The translations under genes and the position numbers were made by a program. 64,000 nt of DNA. It comes from Proteiniphilum sp. Its GTDB lineage: Bacteria > Bacteroidota > Bacteroidia > Bacteroidales > Dysgonomonadaceae. The DNA lies in contig JAHDQF010000031.1 in the NCBI GenBank assembly GCA_018433945.1, positions 55,931 to 119,930 on the forward strand. Reading direction: 5' to 3'. The notes beneath the pieces are model-generated. The model did not search any database and was not told the DNA's origin. It was given only the letters and a program-made list of their open reading frames with translations. Below, one piece after another: positions 24,717 to 34,195 of the stretch (positions are counted from its first letter, which is position 1; every line of letters starts with the position of its first letter).

Positions 24717-25225
24717 GAATATATCTTCAGGTGAAATTTTATTCTCTATAGTTAATCCACACTTTCATTTGTCCGGGTTGATGGCGCTATCCCCTTTAGC
24801 AAATCTATCATTCAACCGCCAGGACAAATGTACATATTCGCCGGAAAATAGGCAACATAAAAGAGATGAATATCGGTTTAGTCGGACTTTTCAACGAAGT
24901 TGAAAAGTGGTACAATTTAAAGCCTGACTTTTTGTCAGGAATGAGTGCCATGCCAAGCCAAAACACTGAGCTGAGTAGAAATGTTGCTTGAGCAGCTGAA
25001 TAACGACACAAAATCACTGAAAGTAATTTTTTAAGCGAAACCTTTGGAGTTTAATAATAAAATTATATGTTTGTAACATAATATTTCACTGGGCATTAAC
25101 AACCTTGTGAAACTTGATAATTACTTTAATTTTCCTGACACCGGAAGAGTGCAATTGCTACTTTGACAGCATCATAAAAAAGAAATACCAATTTACTTCC
25201 AAACTGGATGTGGAATTGGGGAAAA
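24717..25225. other. Long non-coding stretch with two hairpins
   Basis: No gene is recognised in these 509 bases. It contains ACTTTTCAAC-gaa-GTTGAAAAGT (24886-24908, 10-bp perfect stem) and CCTGAC-ttttt-GTCAGG (24923-24939). Short open frames on both strands do not resemble known proteins. It lies between two decayed genes and is probably debris, though the hairpins are well formed. Confidence 0.5.
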
Positions 25226-26567
25226 ATGGAATTGGAAAAAGTAATTATGCCCGAATCCCAAAACATAGAATACAAATCCAACTGGCGTGACGAATACCTG
25301 AAATGGGTCTGCGGCTTTGCCAATGCCAGCGGTGGTAAACTTTACATCGGCATTGACGATAAAGGTGAAGTAACGGGTATTGACAACTACTACAAACTAC
25401 AGGTAGATTTACCCAATAAGTTCCGGGATATTCTTGGCGTGTATGCAGAAGTTAACCTGCAAGAGGAAAAGGGCAAGTATTATATAGAAATTATAGTTCC
25501 CCGCTATGATGTACCTATTTCCGTAAGAGGCATATATTATGTCCGTACCGGAAGCACTTTGCAGGAACTGAAAGGTCCGGCATTGAATGAATTTATTCTC
25601 AAACGTACAGGAAAAACATGGGATGATATTCCCGAGCAAAGAGCATCCATTGATGACATTGATGAATCCAGCATTAAGCAATTTCTGAAAGATGTACAAA
25701 CTGTTAAACGAATCAATATTGAGGATGATATTAGTATTTCGGACTTGCTTAAAAAATTACGTCTGCTTGAAGATGGATATTTGAAAAGAGCATCCATTGT
25801 CTTATTTGGAAAAGACCCCGGAAAATTTTACCCGAATATGGCAGTCAAGATCGGTAAGTTCGGAGAAACGGATGCCGACTTGAAATTTCATGAAGTAATA
25901 GAAGGCAACCTAATTCAGCTCAAAGACCGGATTGGCGAAATGCTTAATGCCAAGTTTTTCATTCACCCGATTGATTTTATGGGAATTCAACGAGTAGAAC
26001 AGGATGAATACCCTGTAGCTGCTGTTCGTGAAATGATCCTCAATGGCACACCGGAATTACATGGGAGCACCCACACAAATCCGTTTGTATGATGACAATT
26101 TCAGCGTTTGGAATGATGGTGGATTGCCGGAAGGTATTTTTGAAGAAGATTTAAAGAAAGTACATCGGTCGAAGCCGAGAAATCCTTTGCTAGCAGATGT
26201 TTGTTTCAAAGCCGGTTACATAGACTCATGGGGACGGGGAACCATCAAGATTATTGAAGCTTGCAAGGAAGCCGGATTACCAGAACCAATTTTAAAGGAG
26301 GAACAAGGTGGTTTCCTGAGTAAGGTATTTAAAGACCGGTTTACTACTGAGCAATTAAAGAAAGCAGGACTAAATGAAAGACAGATTCAAGCGATTCTTT
26401 ACACTAAGAAATATGGAGAAATGACCAATTCCACATATCAGGAGGTTGCTAATGTTTCAAAAGCTACGGCAACCAGAGATATTAAAGAATTAGAAGGCAA
26501 AGGAATACTAAAAAATATAGGAACAAAAGGATCGAGTGCGATTTACAAACTGAGAGTTGACTCATAG
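25226..26567 (+). pseudogene. AlbA_2/Schlafen-type ATP-binding regulator, frameshifted
   Basis: Two abutting frames read as one protein. Residues from ATG 25226 (or 25247) show the AlbA_2 domain: ESQNIEYKSNW, YLKWVCGFANASGG, IGIDDKGEVTGI, ISVRGIYYVRTGST. The frame continues to EYPVAAVREMILN at about 26040, where homologs go on A-L-x-H-R-N-Y. Here the bases coding that turn appear shortened by about 5, the frame ends at 26092, and the +1-shifted frame resumes HRNYMGAPTQIRLYDD and runs to VDS-stop at 26567, with a C-terminal winged helix. It is probably inactive unless the shift is programmed or a sequence error. Confidence 0.75.
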
Positions 26568-26606
26568 TTGGCTCAGTTGGCTCACAATGGGCTCATAGTT
26601 GACTCA
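26556..26606 (+). repeat. Five degenerate 9-bp repeats at the end of the AlbA_2 gene
   Basis: GTTGACTCA (26556), GTTGGCTCA (26567), GTTGGCTCA (26576), ATGGGCTCA (26587), GTTGACTCA (26598). The first unit codes the last residues V-D-S, and the stop codon TAG overlaps the start of the second. Confidence 0.6.
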
Positions 26607-26694
26607 TGGACAGAAAAAGCCTTTTGATTTGCACATTGTTATCTTTGTTCATGCTGTGACAAAGAGCAAAAGCCAAATCGTGTAAAAAAACTGC

Positions 26695-26702
26695 TATCTT
26701 TG
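26695..26702 (+). promoter_or_regulatory. Promoter -7 element, probably for rlmD
   Basis: TATCTTTG (exact TAnnTTTG), 137 bp before the rlmD start. A second exact copy lies at 26640-26647. Either would give a leader of 125-190 nt. Confidence 0.4.
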
Positions 26703-26839
26703 TATTAGTGAGTCCGAAAACTCCGTGAAGGGTTATCTTTTCGTAAAGTGACCGTTTTTTTCAGTTAATTGTGATGACCAAAAGATAGTGAAAATGACTT
26801 TTAGGAATGGACTCATTTGTCGAAAAGGAGAAAAAACAG

Positions 26840-28273
26840 ATGGCAAGAAAGAGAAAAGAGCTTCCCTTACTGGAGGGGGTGAAAATTACCGATGTGGCAG
26901 CCGAGGGAAAAGCAATTGCGAAAGTGGACGGTATGGCGGTCTTCGTACCGTATGCCGTGCCGGGTGATGTGGTTGACATACAACTGACGCGCAAAAAACA
27001 TAGTTACGCCGAGGGCAGGGTGGTGCGTTTTGAAAAATATTCCGAAAACAGAATTGATCCGTTTTGCAGTCATTTCGGCATGTGCGGCGGCTGCAAGTGG
27101 CAGATGCTGCCCTACGAAGAGCAGCTGCGGTACAAGCAGCAGCAGGTAGTGGACAACCTGACCCGCATCGGCAAGGTGGAACTACCGGAGATCACCGCTA
27201 TTCTGGGTGCTTCACAAACCACTTTTTACCGCAACAAGCTGGAGTTTACCTTCTCCAACAGGCGGTGGCTCACCGAAGAAGAGATCCACTCCGGCAAACA
27301 GTTTGCGCAGATGAATGCGCTGGGGTTTCATATCCCCGGGATGTTCGACAAGGTGCTTGATATCGACAAATGCTGGCTGATGGATGATCTTGCCAACCAA
27401 ATCAGGAACAGTATTCGCAGTTTCTGTCTTGAACAGGGGTACTCGTTTTTCGACCTTCGTAACCAGAAGGGGTTGATGCGCACGCTCATGATCCGCAACA
27501 GCTCCATCGGCGAATGGATGGTGGTGGTGGTTTTTTATGAAGATGACCGCGTAAAGAGGGAGCAGTTGATGGCCTACATCGCCGAACGGTTTCCGCAGAT
27601 CACTTCCCTGCTTTACATCATTAACCGGAAGGCGAACGACACCATCACCGACCAGGAGGTGGTCACCTGGCGCGGCCGCGATCATATTTATGAAGAGATG
27701 GAGGGTTTGAAATTTAAGATTGGGCCCAAATCATTCTTTCAAACCAATAGCCAACAGGCATATAATCTTTATAAAACGGTAGTTGATTTTGCCCGTCTGT
27801 CAGGCGGAGAGACGGTGTATGACCTTTATACCGGTACGGGTACCATTGCCAACTTTGTGGCGCGAAATGCCAAAAAGGTGGTGGGAATAGAGTCTGTGCC
27901 GGAAGCCATTGAAGACGCAAAAGAGAATGCCCGCATCAATGGGATTGAGCATACATTTTTCTTTGCCGGAGATATGAAAGATGTGCTTACTTCCGATTTC
28001 ATTGCTGTGCATGGACGCCCTGATGTAATCATCACCGATCCGCCACGCGCAGGGATGCACGAAGATGTGATCCATGCGATCCTGTTGGCGGAGCCCGAGC
28101 GCATTGTTTATGTGAGTTGCAACCCCGCCACGCAGGCGCGCGACCTGAATCTGCTCGACAGCAAATACAGCGTCACCCGCGTGCAGCCGGTGGATATGTT
28201 TCCCCACACCCACCATGTAGAGAACGTGGTGCTGCTGGAGAAGAGAGATCAGTGGACCGGCTCCACCTTGTAG
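26840..28273 (+). CDS. rlmD: 23S rRNA (uracil-5-)-methyltransferase, RlmD type
   Basis: A 477-residue SAM-dependent RNA m5U methyltransferase. It has an N-terminal TRAM domain (ITDVAAEGKAIAKVDGMAVFV), Fe-S cysteines in CSHFGMCGGCKW plus a later Cys in DKCWLMDD, the SAM site LYTGTGTIANF, and catalytic Cys in YVSCNPATQARDL. It could also be the RlmCD/TrmA relative; the Fe-S cysteines favour RlmD. The start at 26840 is preceded by AAAAGGAG at 26823-26830; an in-frame ATG at 26807 is an alternative. The 3' end overlaps the convergent TraB-type gene by 25 bp. Confidence 0.88.
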   Translation: MARKRKELPLLEGVKITDVAAEGKAIAKVDGMAVFVPYAVPGDVVDIQLTRKKHSYAEGRVVRFEKYSENRIDPFCSHFGMCGGCKWQMLPYEEQLRYKQQQVVDNLTRIGKVELPEITAILGASQTTFYRNKLEFTFSNRRWLTEEEIHSGKQFAQMNALGFHIPGMFDKVLDIDKCWLMDDLANQIRNSIRSFCLEQGYSFFDLRNQKGLMRTLMIRNSSIGEWMVVVVFYEDDRVKREQLMAYIAERFPQITSLLYIINRKANDTITDQEVVTWRGRDHIYEEMEGLKFKIGPKSFFQTNSQQAYNLYKTVVDFARLSGGETVYDLYTGTGTIANFVARNAKKVVGIESVPEAIEDAKENARINGIEHTFFFAGDMKDVLTSDFIAVHGRPDVIITDPPRAGMHEDVIHAILLAEPERIVYVSCNPATQARDLNLLDSKYSVTRVQPVDMFPHTHHVENVVLLEKRDQWTGSTL

Positions 28274-29157
28274 CCCAGCTTGCGAAGCCCCTCGATCACT
28301 CCCTCTTCACCGGGAAGGTGGAGACAACCTACTGCGATGAAGGATGAATGCTCCGCCATGATCGCCGGCAGCTTTTCCAGCCATTTTTCATTGCGTGCAC
28401 CATTCAGTGCATACTTCTCCTCATCGGTCGAAGGGCAGGGGTCATCAGGCTCCTCCTCCGTATAGAGCGCCCAAAGCGCCTCCAGGTCCTGTGCAAGATA
28501 GGCCTGCTGCAGCCGATCCATCTCCTCTTTCAACAGCTCCGGATGGTTGACCATGCAGGCCAGTAACTCTGCCTGCCTTTCCAGTGATTGCATCTCCAGC
28601 AGCATGCGGATCTGGTCGTCGGTGTTCTCAAGACCCACTACCGGCCGGTTGCGCTTTAGTGCCTCCTCCTGGAAGTACTGGTCGAGACCTTCCCCTCCGG
28701 AGAGGGTTGGATAGTACTGCTGATAGAGCGTCACCGAGATCAGGTTCTGCAGCATCGCCGGCCGCAGCCTGCCAAACTGAGCGAGACCCATTCCAAACAG
28801 GCTGGTGAGCGTGCTGTCGAGCTTTGCACGGTCTGCCTCGTTCATCAGTATCTCGTAGCTTGTCTCCTGGGGCATCATTGCCCTGCTCATGATCTCCATC
28901 TGCATCTGCATCATGTTGCTCATGTCAAGCTCTCCTACGGTCTGTTCACTGCTGTCGAACGCCTCCCGGATACCGGCAATGCTGTCGAGGAAGGTAAGCG
29001 GTACCAGGTGATGCGTGCCGAAGATCCAGGATGGTTTCTCCAGCCCGTTGCCGGAGATCTTCCAGAGCAGCGCGTTGTCGTTGCCGGTGGTTGGGTTGCT
29101 GCAGGATAAAAGCAGCAAAAGCACCGTTAGGGTGCTGGTTATTTTTTTGAGATTCAT
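28249..29157 (-). CDS. TraB/GumN family lipoprotein
   Basis: A 302-residue protein with a lipoprotein signal (lipobox LLSC, Cys19). The TraB family marks are at both ends: WIFGTHHLVPLTFLD after the signal and FIAVGCLHLPGEEGVIEGL near the C-terminus; GTHH, a conserved Glu (VVGLEN) and G-x-x-H-L-P-G are thought to form a metalloprotease-like site, though for the family this rests on fold comparison. It probably faces the periplasm. Its start is 38 bp from the stop of the upstream small membrane protein, the space being filled by heptamer array C. Confidence 0.85.
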   Translation of the reverse strand: MNLKKITSTLTVLLLLLSCSNPTTGNDNALLWKISGNGLEKPSWIFGTHHLVPLTFLDSIAGIREAFDSSEQTVGELDMSNMMQMQMEIMSRAMMPQETSYEILMNEADRAKLDSTLTSLFGMGLAQFGRLRPAMLQNLISVTLYQQYYPTLSGGEGLDQYFQEEALKRNRPVVGLENTDDQIRMLLEMQSLERQAELLACMVNHPELLKEEMDRLQQAYLAQDLEALWALYTEEEPDDPCPSTDEEKYALNGARNEKWLEKLPAIMAEHSSFIAVGCLHLPGEEGVIEGLRKLGYKVEPVH

Positions 29158-29160
29158 TCT

Positions 29161-29195
29161 TTTTAGCTTACCATTTACGGCTGATTGCTTACAGC
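29161..29195 (-). repeat. Heptamer tandem array C (GCNRTAA units)
   Basis: Five units on the minus strand directly after the TAG stop of the small membrane protein: GCTGTAA, GCAATCA, GCCGTAA, ATGGTAA, GCTAAAA. It is more diverged than the arrays at 24356 and 45021. Confidence 0.6.
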
Positions 29196-29498
29196 CTACT
29201 TCATCTGAGGAAACCCTGATTCGGTTGCAGCTGCTTTCTGCTTGCCAATACCGAGGAGGTCGAAGAGGACCCAGAAGATGGTGAAGGAGGGCACCATATC
29301 AGTTGCCGGGAGGAGCTCCTCCATAAAGGTGATGAGCGAGGTGTACTTACCCCGCCGCTCACCAAACATCTTGTAGCTGATGGAGGCAGCAACCGGTGCC
29401 CATACCACATCCATTATCGGAATGGCTGCCGATGTCATGCCCACTGCGTCAAGCAGCAGGCACCTGAACAGTTTTTTATATTTCGGATCCATCGTCAT
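29196..29498 (-). CDS. Small conserved membrane protein
   Basis: A 100-residue protein with two probable membrane-associated segments (SAAIPIMDVVWAPVAASI and MVPSFTIFWVLFDLLG) separated by a charged loop. It has the look of a conserved Bacteroidota hypothetical; no function is known. The ATG at 29498 overlaps the ferritin stop (ATGA), suggesting translational coupling with ftn; a second ATG at 29492 is possible. Confidence 0.7.
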   Translation of the reverse strand: MTMDPKYKKLFRCLLLDAVGMTSAAIPIMDVVWAPVAASISYKMFGERRGKYTSLITFMEELLPATDMVPSFTIFWVLFDLLGIGKQKAAATESGFPQMK

Positions 29499-30016
29499 GC
29501 CTGTTCCACTGCCAGGGGTACATAGCTTCTCTGAGCCAGTTCTTTGTCCAGGGTATAGAGCCCGAACCCATTGTCGCCGATCAGCCTGAGGCTGTCGATC
29601 ATCCCCTGGGCGGTCTCCTCTTCTTCCACCTGTTCGTTCACAAACCACTGTAACATATTCTCGGTGGCGTAGTCGTTTTCTTTTCGCGAAAGAGATACCA
29701 GATTATTGATCTGGGAGCTGACTACCTGTTCATGTTTCAGTGTTGCCTCAAAGGCATGCAGCACTGAGTCCCATTCCGTCTCTACCTTTTCGATGGGCGT
29801 TAGTTCCACCCTGTTTCCCTTCGAGATGAGATAGTTCATCAGCTTCAGGGCATGGTCCTGTTCCTCGCGGAACTGCACGTTGAACCAGTTGGCGATGCCT
29901 GGAAGCCCTTTGTTGGCGAAATGAGCTGACATGGATAGATAGAGATAAGCCGACCAGAATTCGGCGTTGATCTGTTTGTTGATTGATTTTTCAAGTTCTT
30001 TGCTTACCATAGTCAT
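29495..30016 (-). CDS. ftn: Ferritin (non-heme)
   Basis: A 173-residue ferritin that oxidises Fe(II) and stores it as a mineral core in a 24-mer. Ferroxidase residues are visible: Glu in INAEFWSAYLY, the EEQDHA helix (Glu, His), and Glu/Gln in the ENMLQWFVNEQVEEE helix. ATG 30016 and ATG 30010 are both possible. With feoAB 9 kb away it points to active iron handling. Confidence 0.94.
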   Translation of the reverse strand: MTMVSKELEKSINKQINAEFWSAYLYLSMSAHFANKGLPGIANWFNVQFREEQDHALKLMNYLISKGNRVELTPIEKVETEWDSVLHAFEATLKHEQVVSSQINNLVSLSRKENDYATENMLQWFVNEQVEEEETAQGMIDSLRLIGDNGFGLYTLDKELAQRSYVPLAVEQA

Positions 30017-30137
30017 ATTTTTTTTGTGTTCCTACCTTCTAAAACGCTTAGTGGCGAAAAATGTTCTTTCAGAAACCGTTTCACTTCCTGCTCGACGCAA
30101 AAAAAAGGAGGCTGCTGAGAGAATATAAATTAATTGC

Positions 30138-30145
30138 TATCTTTG
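30138..30145 (+). promoter_or_regulatory. Promoter -7 element of the serine palmitoyltransferase gene
   Basis: TATCTTTG (exact TAnnTTTG), 76 bp before the start at 30222. Confidence 0.5.
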
Positions 30146-30221
30146 TATGCTGGTTTCCAAGAAAACAATCGGTTCAGTGATCGTGAAAAGCTGAGCTCTG
30201 TTTTCCATTAATTTTCTTCAA

Positions 30222-31412
30222 ATGAATCTTTTAAAGGAAAAAATGATGAGATATGATGCCCCGCAGCGTGCAAAAGCTGCCGGCATCTACCCCTATTTCC
30301 GTGCCATCGAGAGTGATCAGGACACAGAGGTGCTCATCAACGGAAAGAAAGTGCTGATGTTCGGCTCCAATGCTTACCTGGGACTGACCAATCACCCCAA
30401 GGTGAAAGAGGCTGCCATCGCCGCCACAATGAAATACGGCACCGGTATGGCCGGATCCCGTTTTCTGAACGGCACACTCGATATCCATCTGGAGCTGGAG
30501 CGCAAGCTGGCCAATTTCATGCACAAGGATGAGGCGATCGTCTTCTCCACCGGCTTCTCTGTCAACGAGGGTGTGCTGGGCTGTCTTACCGGTCGCGACG
30601 ATTACATCATATGGGATGAGCGGGATCATGCCTCCATCATTGAGGGGCTGCGCACCTCATTTTCCACCAAATACAAGTTTCGCCACAACGACATGGTATC
30701 GCTCGAGAAGCAGCTCAAGCGGTGTGACCACCGCAAGGTGAAGCTGATCATCGTGGATGGTGTCTTCAGCATGGAGGGCGACCTGGCCGACCTGCCGGAG
30801 ATCGTGAAGCTGGCACAAAAGTACAAAGCCAATATCATGGTGGATGAAGCACACGGCCTCGGCGTACTGGGCAAGCGCTACAACGGCCGCGGTGTATGTG
30901 ATCACTTTGGTGTGCTCGATGATGTGGATCTGGTGATGGGCACTTTCAGCAAGTCGCTCGCCTCTATTGGCGGTTTTGTGGCCGGCGATTACCCGGTGAT
31001 CAACTACCTGCGTCACAATGCCCGTACCAACATTTTCAGCGCCAGCATCACGCCTGCTGCCACTGCTGCCGCCTCGGCCGCACTCGACATTCTGAAGGCT
31101 GAGCCGGAGCGGGTGAAGCGTCTCTGGGAGCTGACCGACTATGCCATTAACCAGTTCCGCGAAAGAGGGTTCGAGCTGGGACCTACCTCTACGCCCATCC
31201 TGCCGCTCTATGTGCGGGATAACGACAAGACATTTCTGATCACCAAGCTGCTCTTCGAGGAAGGGATCTTCGTCAATCCGGTGGTGCCGCCGGCTGTGAA
31301 TCCCAACGATACGCTGATCCGCTATTCGCTGATGGCAACACACACTTACGAACAGGTGGATCGATCCATTGAGAGCATCACCGCGATCTTCAAGAAAACA
31401 GGTGTGCTGTGA
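30222..31412 (+). CDS. spt: Serine palmitoyltransferase
   Basis: A 396-residue PLP enzyme of the alpha-oxoamine synthase family, closely resembling the Bacteroides enzyme that makes 3-ketodihydrosphingosine from serine and an acyl-CoA, the first step of sphingolipid synthesis. Signatures: VLMFGSNAYLGL, AGSRFLNGT, IMVDEAHGLGV (PLP-binding Asp, His) and the PLP lysine in GTFSKSLASIGGF. A KBL or BioF assignment is less likely because of the strong similarity along the whole N-terminal region. Sphingolipids are typical of Bacteroidales membranes. Confidence 0.9.
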   Translation: MNLLKEKMMRYDAPQRAKAAGIYPYFRAIESDQDTEVLINGKKVLMFGSNAYLGLTNHPKVKEAAIAATMKYGTGMAGSRFLNGTLDIHLELERKLANFMHKDEAIVFSTGFSVNEGVLGCLTGRDDYIIWDERDHASIIEGLRTSFSTKYKFRHNDMVSLEKQLKRCDHRKVKLIIVDGVFSMEGDLADLPEIVKLAQKYKANIMVDEAHGLGVLGKRYNGRGVCDHFGVLDDVDLVMGTFSKSLASIGGFVAGDYPVINYLRHNARTNIFSASITPAATAAASAALDILKAEPERVKRLWELTDYAINQFRERGFELGPTSTPILPLYVRDNDKTFLITKLLFEEGIFVNPVVPPAVNPNDTLIRYSLMATHTYEQVDRSIESITAIFKKTGVL

Positions 31413-31486
31413 GGATCCGCCTCATTTGGTGAAACATTTTTTTTATGAATTGTTCCCTGCAGATATGTGGGGAATCTTTTTTTTTG

Positions 31487-31494
31487 TAGATTTG
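31487..31494 (+). promoter_or_regulatory. Promoter -7 element of the DUF389 gene
   Basis: TAGATTTG (exact TAnnTTTG), 17 bp before ATG 31512, which excludes the upstream in-frame start at 31467. Confidence 0.55.
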
Positions 31495-31511
31495 CGAAAA
31501 GATGCATCGCG

Positions 31512-32861
31512 ATGGAGAAGAGGATAGAGAAGCTGTTGCAGTGGTTCGATCTGCGCAGCGAAATGGAGGGGTATGACATCATTCATGAGAACATCGAGAG
31601 CGGGATCGTTTTCCGTGGCACCAACCTCTGGGTGCTGATGTTTGCCATTGTGGTGGCCTCTGTGGGACTCAATATGAACTCTACGGCAGTGATCATCGGG
31701 GCCATGCTCATCTCTCCACTGATGGGTCCCATCAACGGCATGGGTTACAGTCTGGCCACCTACGACTTTCATTTGCTCCGCCGCTCCCTGAAGAACTTCT
31801 CCTTTGCAGTGGGGGTGAGTCTCATCACCTCGGCACTCTATTTCCTGCTTACACCGCTCAACCAGGCCCACTCAGAACTGCTGGCGCGAACCAGTCCCAC
31901 CATCTACGATGTGATCATCGCCCTCTTCGGCGGACTGGCTGGCATTGTGGCGATGAGCAGCCGCCTGAAGGGTAACGTGATCCCTGGTGTGGCGATCGCC
32001 ACGGCGCTGATGCCTCCTATCTGCACGGCAGGTTATGGGCTGGCCACCCTGCAGTTCGATTTCTTCTTCGGTGCGCTCTATCTCTTCACCATCAATACGG
32101 TTTTTATTGCCTTTGCCGCACTGATTGTCTGTCAATTTCTGAAATTCCCCATCCGCTCCATTGTGGATCCCACCAGGAAGAAACATGTGAACCGTGTCAT
32201 ATCAACAGTCATCATCCTCACCCTGGTACCCAGCATCTTCTTCGGTGTCAAATTGGTGAAGAACGAAGAGTTCGCGCAACGGACTGAGACCTTCATCGGT
32301 GAGGTGACGTTGATGGGAGGCAACTATCTTCAGAGCAGGCAGGTGCATCCTGCCACCCGCACCGTGGAGCTGCTTTACTCCGGTTACGGGTTGAACGATT
32401 CCCTCAGGGAGAAGATCATAGAGAAAGCGTTGATAAACAGGATCGATACGGCACGGCTGGCGATTCACCAGGGGTATGATGCCAGTATGGTGCAGGAGAA
32501 CATGCGGAAATATCAGTCGGAGACCGAACGGCTTGCAGCACAGCTGGCTGCCACCACCTTTAATCTTCGTAAGAGTGAGGGACGGGTAGACAGCATCCGC
32601 AATATTCCCCTCTTCGGGGAGAAGATTCTGTCGGAGATCAAACCACTATTCCCGCAGATTACAGGCTGCTCCTATGCGGAGACCTACCTCTTCTCAGCTG
32701 TGAACGACTCCACTCAACACTCTGGTATGGTGCCGATGGTGGTGTTCTCTGTACCACGAAACGGGCTGCGCGTTGCCGACAGGGAGCGCATCGAGGAGTG
32801 GCTCAAAAACAGACTGGAGAACGAGCAGGTGAAGACGATTTTTGAGGAGGTGCGGAATTAA
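31512..32861 (+). CDS. DUF389 (TIGR00341-type) integral membrane protein
   Basis: A 449-residue protein. Residues 35 to about 230 contain six or so membrane spans with the DUF389 signatures LNMNSTAVIIGAMLISPLMGPI and ALFGGLAGIVA; the C-terminal 200 residues are soluble and probably periplasmic, with a coiled stretch (QSETERLAAQLAATT). The function of the family is unknown. The start at 31512 is set by the -7 element just upstream. Confidence 0.88.
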   Translation: MEKRIEKLLQWFDLRSEMEGYDIIHENIESGIVFRGTNLWVLMFAIVVASVGLNMNSTAVIIGAMLISPLMGPINGMGYSLATYDFHLLRRSLKNFSFAVGVSLITSALYFLLTPLNQAHSELLARTSPTIYDVIIALFGGLAGIVAMSSRLKGNVIPGVAIATALMPPICTAGYGLATLQFDFFFGALYLFTINTVFIAFAALIVCQFLKFPIRSIVDPTRKKHVNRVISTVIILTLVPSIFFGVKLVKNEEFAQRTETFIGEVTLMGGNYLQSRQVHPATRTVELLYSGYGLNDSLREKIIEKALINRIDTARLAIHQGYDASMVQENMRKYQSETERLAAQLAATTFNLRKSEGRVDSIRNIPLFGEKILSEIKPLFPQITGCSYAETYLFSAVNDSTQHSGMVPMVVFSVPRNGLRVADRERIEEWLKNRLENEQVKTIFEEVRN

Positions 32862-33046
32862 CCGCTGCGGCAGAAAACTATTCCGTTAAAAAGAGTGTTA
32901 TTATCTATAACCGGTGGGACTGTTGCACATCGGCAAAAAAATCGCAGCAACGAATCAGCCAAACATCGGGTCACCGAATACCGTATTCCGGTAAATCAGG
33001 ATCTACGTTTCACTTTGATCAGCAAATTATCAAAATAAGTAAGCAT

Positions 33047-34066
33047 ATGAAGAGCATAGAAACAACTTACATGGGCATTCGGCTCAAGAGTCCTGTTATC
33101 CTCGGGGCATCCGAGCTATCCACCGACAGTGACAAACTACTGCGTGCAGAAGAAGAGGGTGTGGGTGCCGTGGTATTCAAAAGCCTTTTTGAGGAGCAGA
33201 TACAGATGGAGAGCTTCCGTCTGGATGAGAAGATCAGCCAGTATGATGAGATCAATGCCGAATCGGTGACACATCATCCCAACGTGGAACACGCTGAGGT
33301 GGAGTACTACCTGGAGAAGCTGCGTCGAGCCAAGGAGAAGCTCAACGTGCCGGTAATCGCCAGCCTCAACTGCGTGAACGAATCCACTTGGTTCCACTAC
33401 GCGAAGTTGATCGAGGAGACTGGGGTGGATGCCATTGAGCTCAACCTCTACCAGATACCGGTGCGGTTCGACCTCGACGCGGCGACCATTGAGCAGCAGC
33501 AGATCAGTCTGGTAGGCGTTATCCGTCAGCAGCTCACCATCCCTGTGAGCGTGAAGCTGAGCTCCGACTACACCAATATCCTGCATTTCGTGAAGCGTCT
33601 CGATGATGCCGGCGTGAATGGGCTGGTGCTGTTCAACGCCTTCTTCCAGCCCGATGTGGATATCCGCCGGGAGGAACATCGTCGTGCCTTCAATCTCTCC
33701 CACAGGGGAGAGTACAAGCAGTCGCTCCGCTATGCCGGTATGCTTTTCGGGCGAATCAATGCTGATGTCTGCAGCAGCCGCGGCATCTACACCGGTGAGG
33801 ACGCAGTGAAGCTACTATTGAGTGGAGCCTCCAGCGTGCAGGTGGTGAGTACAGTCTATCGTAACGGCCTGGAGCAGATTGGTAAGATCAATCGCGAGAT
33901 CGCCGACTGGATGGAAAGAAAACAATACGACAGCATTGATCAGTTCAGGGGCAAGCTCTCCGACAGCGTGCTCAACAAGGACAACACCCTTATCATTTAC
34001 AAGCGGGCGCAGTATATCGATACGTTGCTACATTCCGACAGGTTGTTGGAAGAGCTGGAGTGGTGA
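33047..34066 (+). CDS. Dihydroorotate-dehydrogenase-like FMN oxidoreductase
   Basis: A 339-residue TIM-barrel protein of the PyrD superfamily: YMGIRLKSPVILGASELS at the N-terminus, AVVFKSLFEEQI, ASLNCV, IELNLYQIP, VSVKLSSDYTN and the phosphate-binding GASSVQVVSTVYRNG. The catalytic base position of true DHODH (Cys or Ser in the active-site loop) is not clearly recognisable, so its substrate may not be dihydroorotate. It is a stand-alone gene followed by a strong terminator. Confidence 0.82.
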   Translation: MKSIETTYMGIRLKSPVILGASELSTDSDKLLRAEEEGVGAVVFKSLFEEQIQMESFRLDEKISQYDEINAESVTHHPNVEHAEVEYYLEKLRRAKEKLNVPVIASLNCVNESTWFHYAKLIEETGVDAIELNLYQIPVRFDLDAATIEQQQISLVGVIRQQLTIPVSVKLSSDYTNILHFVKRLDDAGVNGLVLFNAFFQPDVDIRREEHRRAFNLSHRGEYKQSLRYAGMLFGRINADVCSSRGIYTGEDAVKLLLSGASSVQVVSTVYRNGLEQIGKINREIADWMERKQYDSIDQFRGKLSDSVLNKDNTLIIYKRAQYIDTLLHSDRLLEELEW

Positions 34067-34110
34067 TCACCCTCAGTCGGTAGCAGTTCATGCGCTTTCT
34101 GAAAATGGTG

Positions 34111-34157
34111 ACCGGGACAGGGAACCTTGAGCCTCTATGTCCCGGTTAATTTTTTTT
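34111..34157 (+). terminator. Intrinsic terminator after the DHODH-like gene
   Basis: ACCGGGACA (34111-34119) pairs perfectly with TGTCCCGGT (34138-34146) around an 18-nt loop, followed by TAATTTTTTTT. Confidence 0.85.
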
Positions 34158-34166
34158 AAAATGTTT

Positions 34167-34195
34167 TTTGTTAAACCTCGATTTTTTTATTTTTG
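34167..34195 (+). promoter_or_regulatory. Promoter of the NEW3-ABC operon
   Basis: TTTG (34167-34170), a 17-nt spacer, TATTTTTG (34188-34195). The -7 box is exact; the spacer is 2 nt short of the usual 19-21. Confidence 0.5.

Noticed and set aside
24808-25017. Minus-strand 69-codon frame in the decay zone
   Set aside because: Crosses both hairpins listed there; no family recognised, more likely chance in non-coding DNA.
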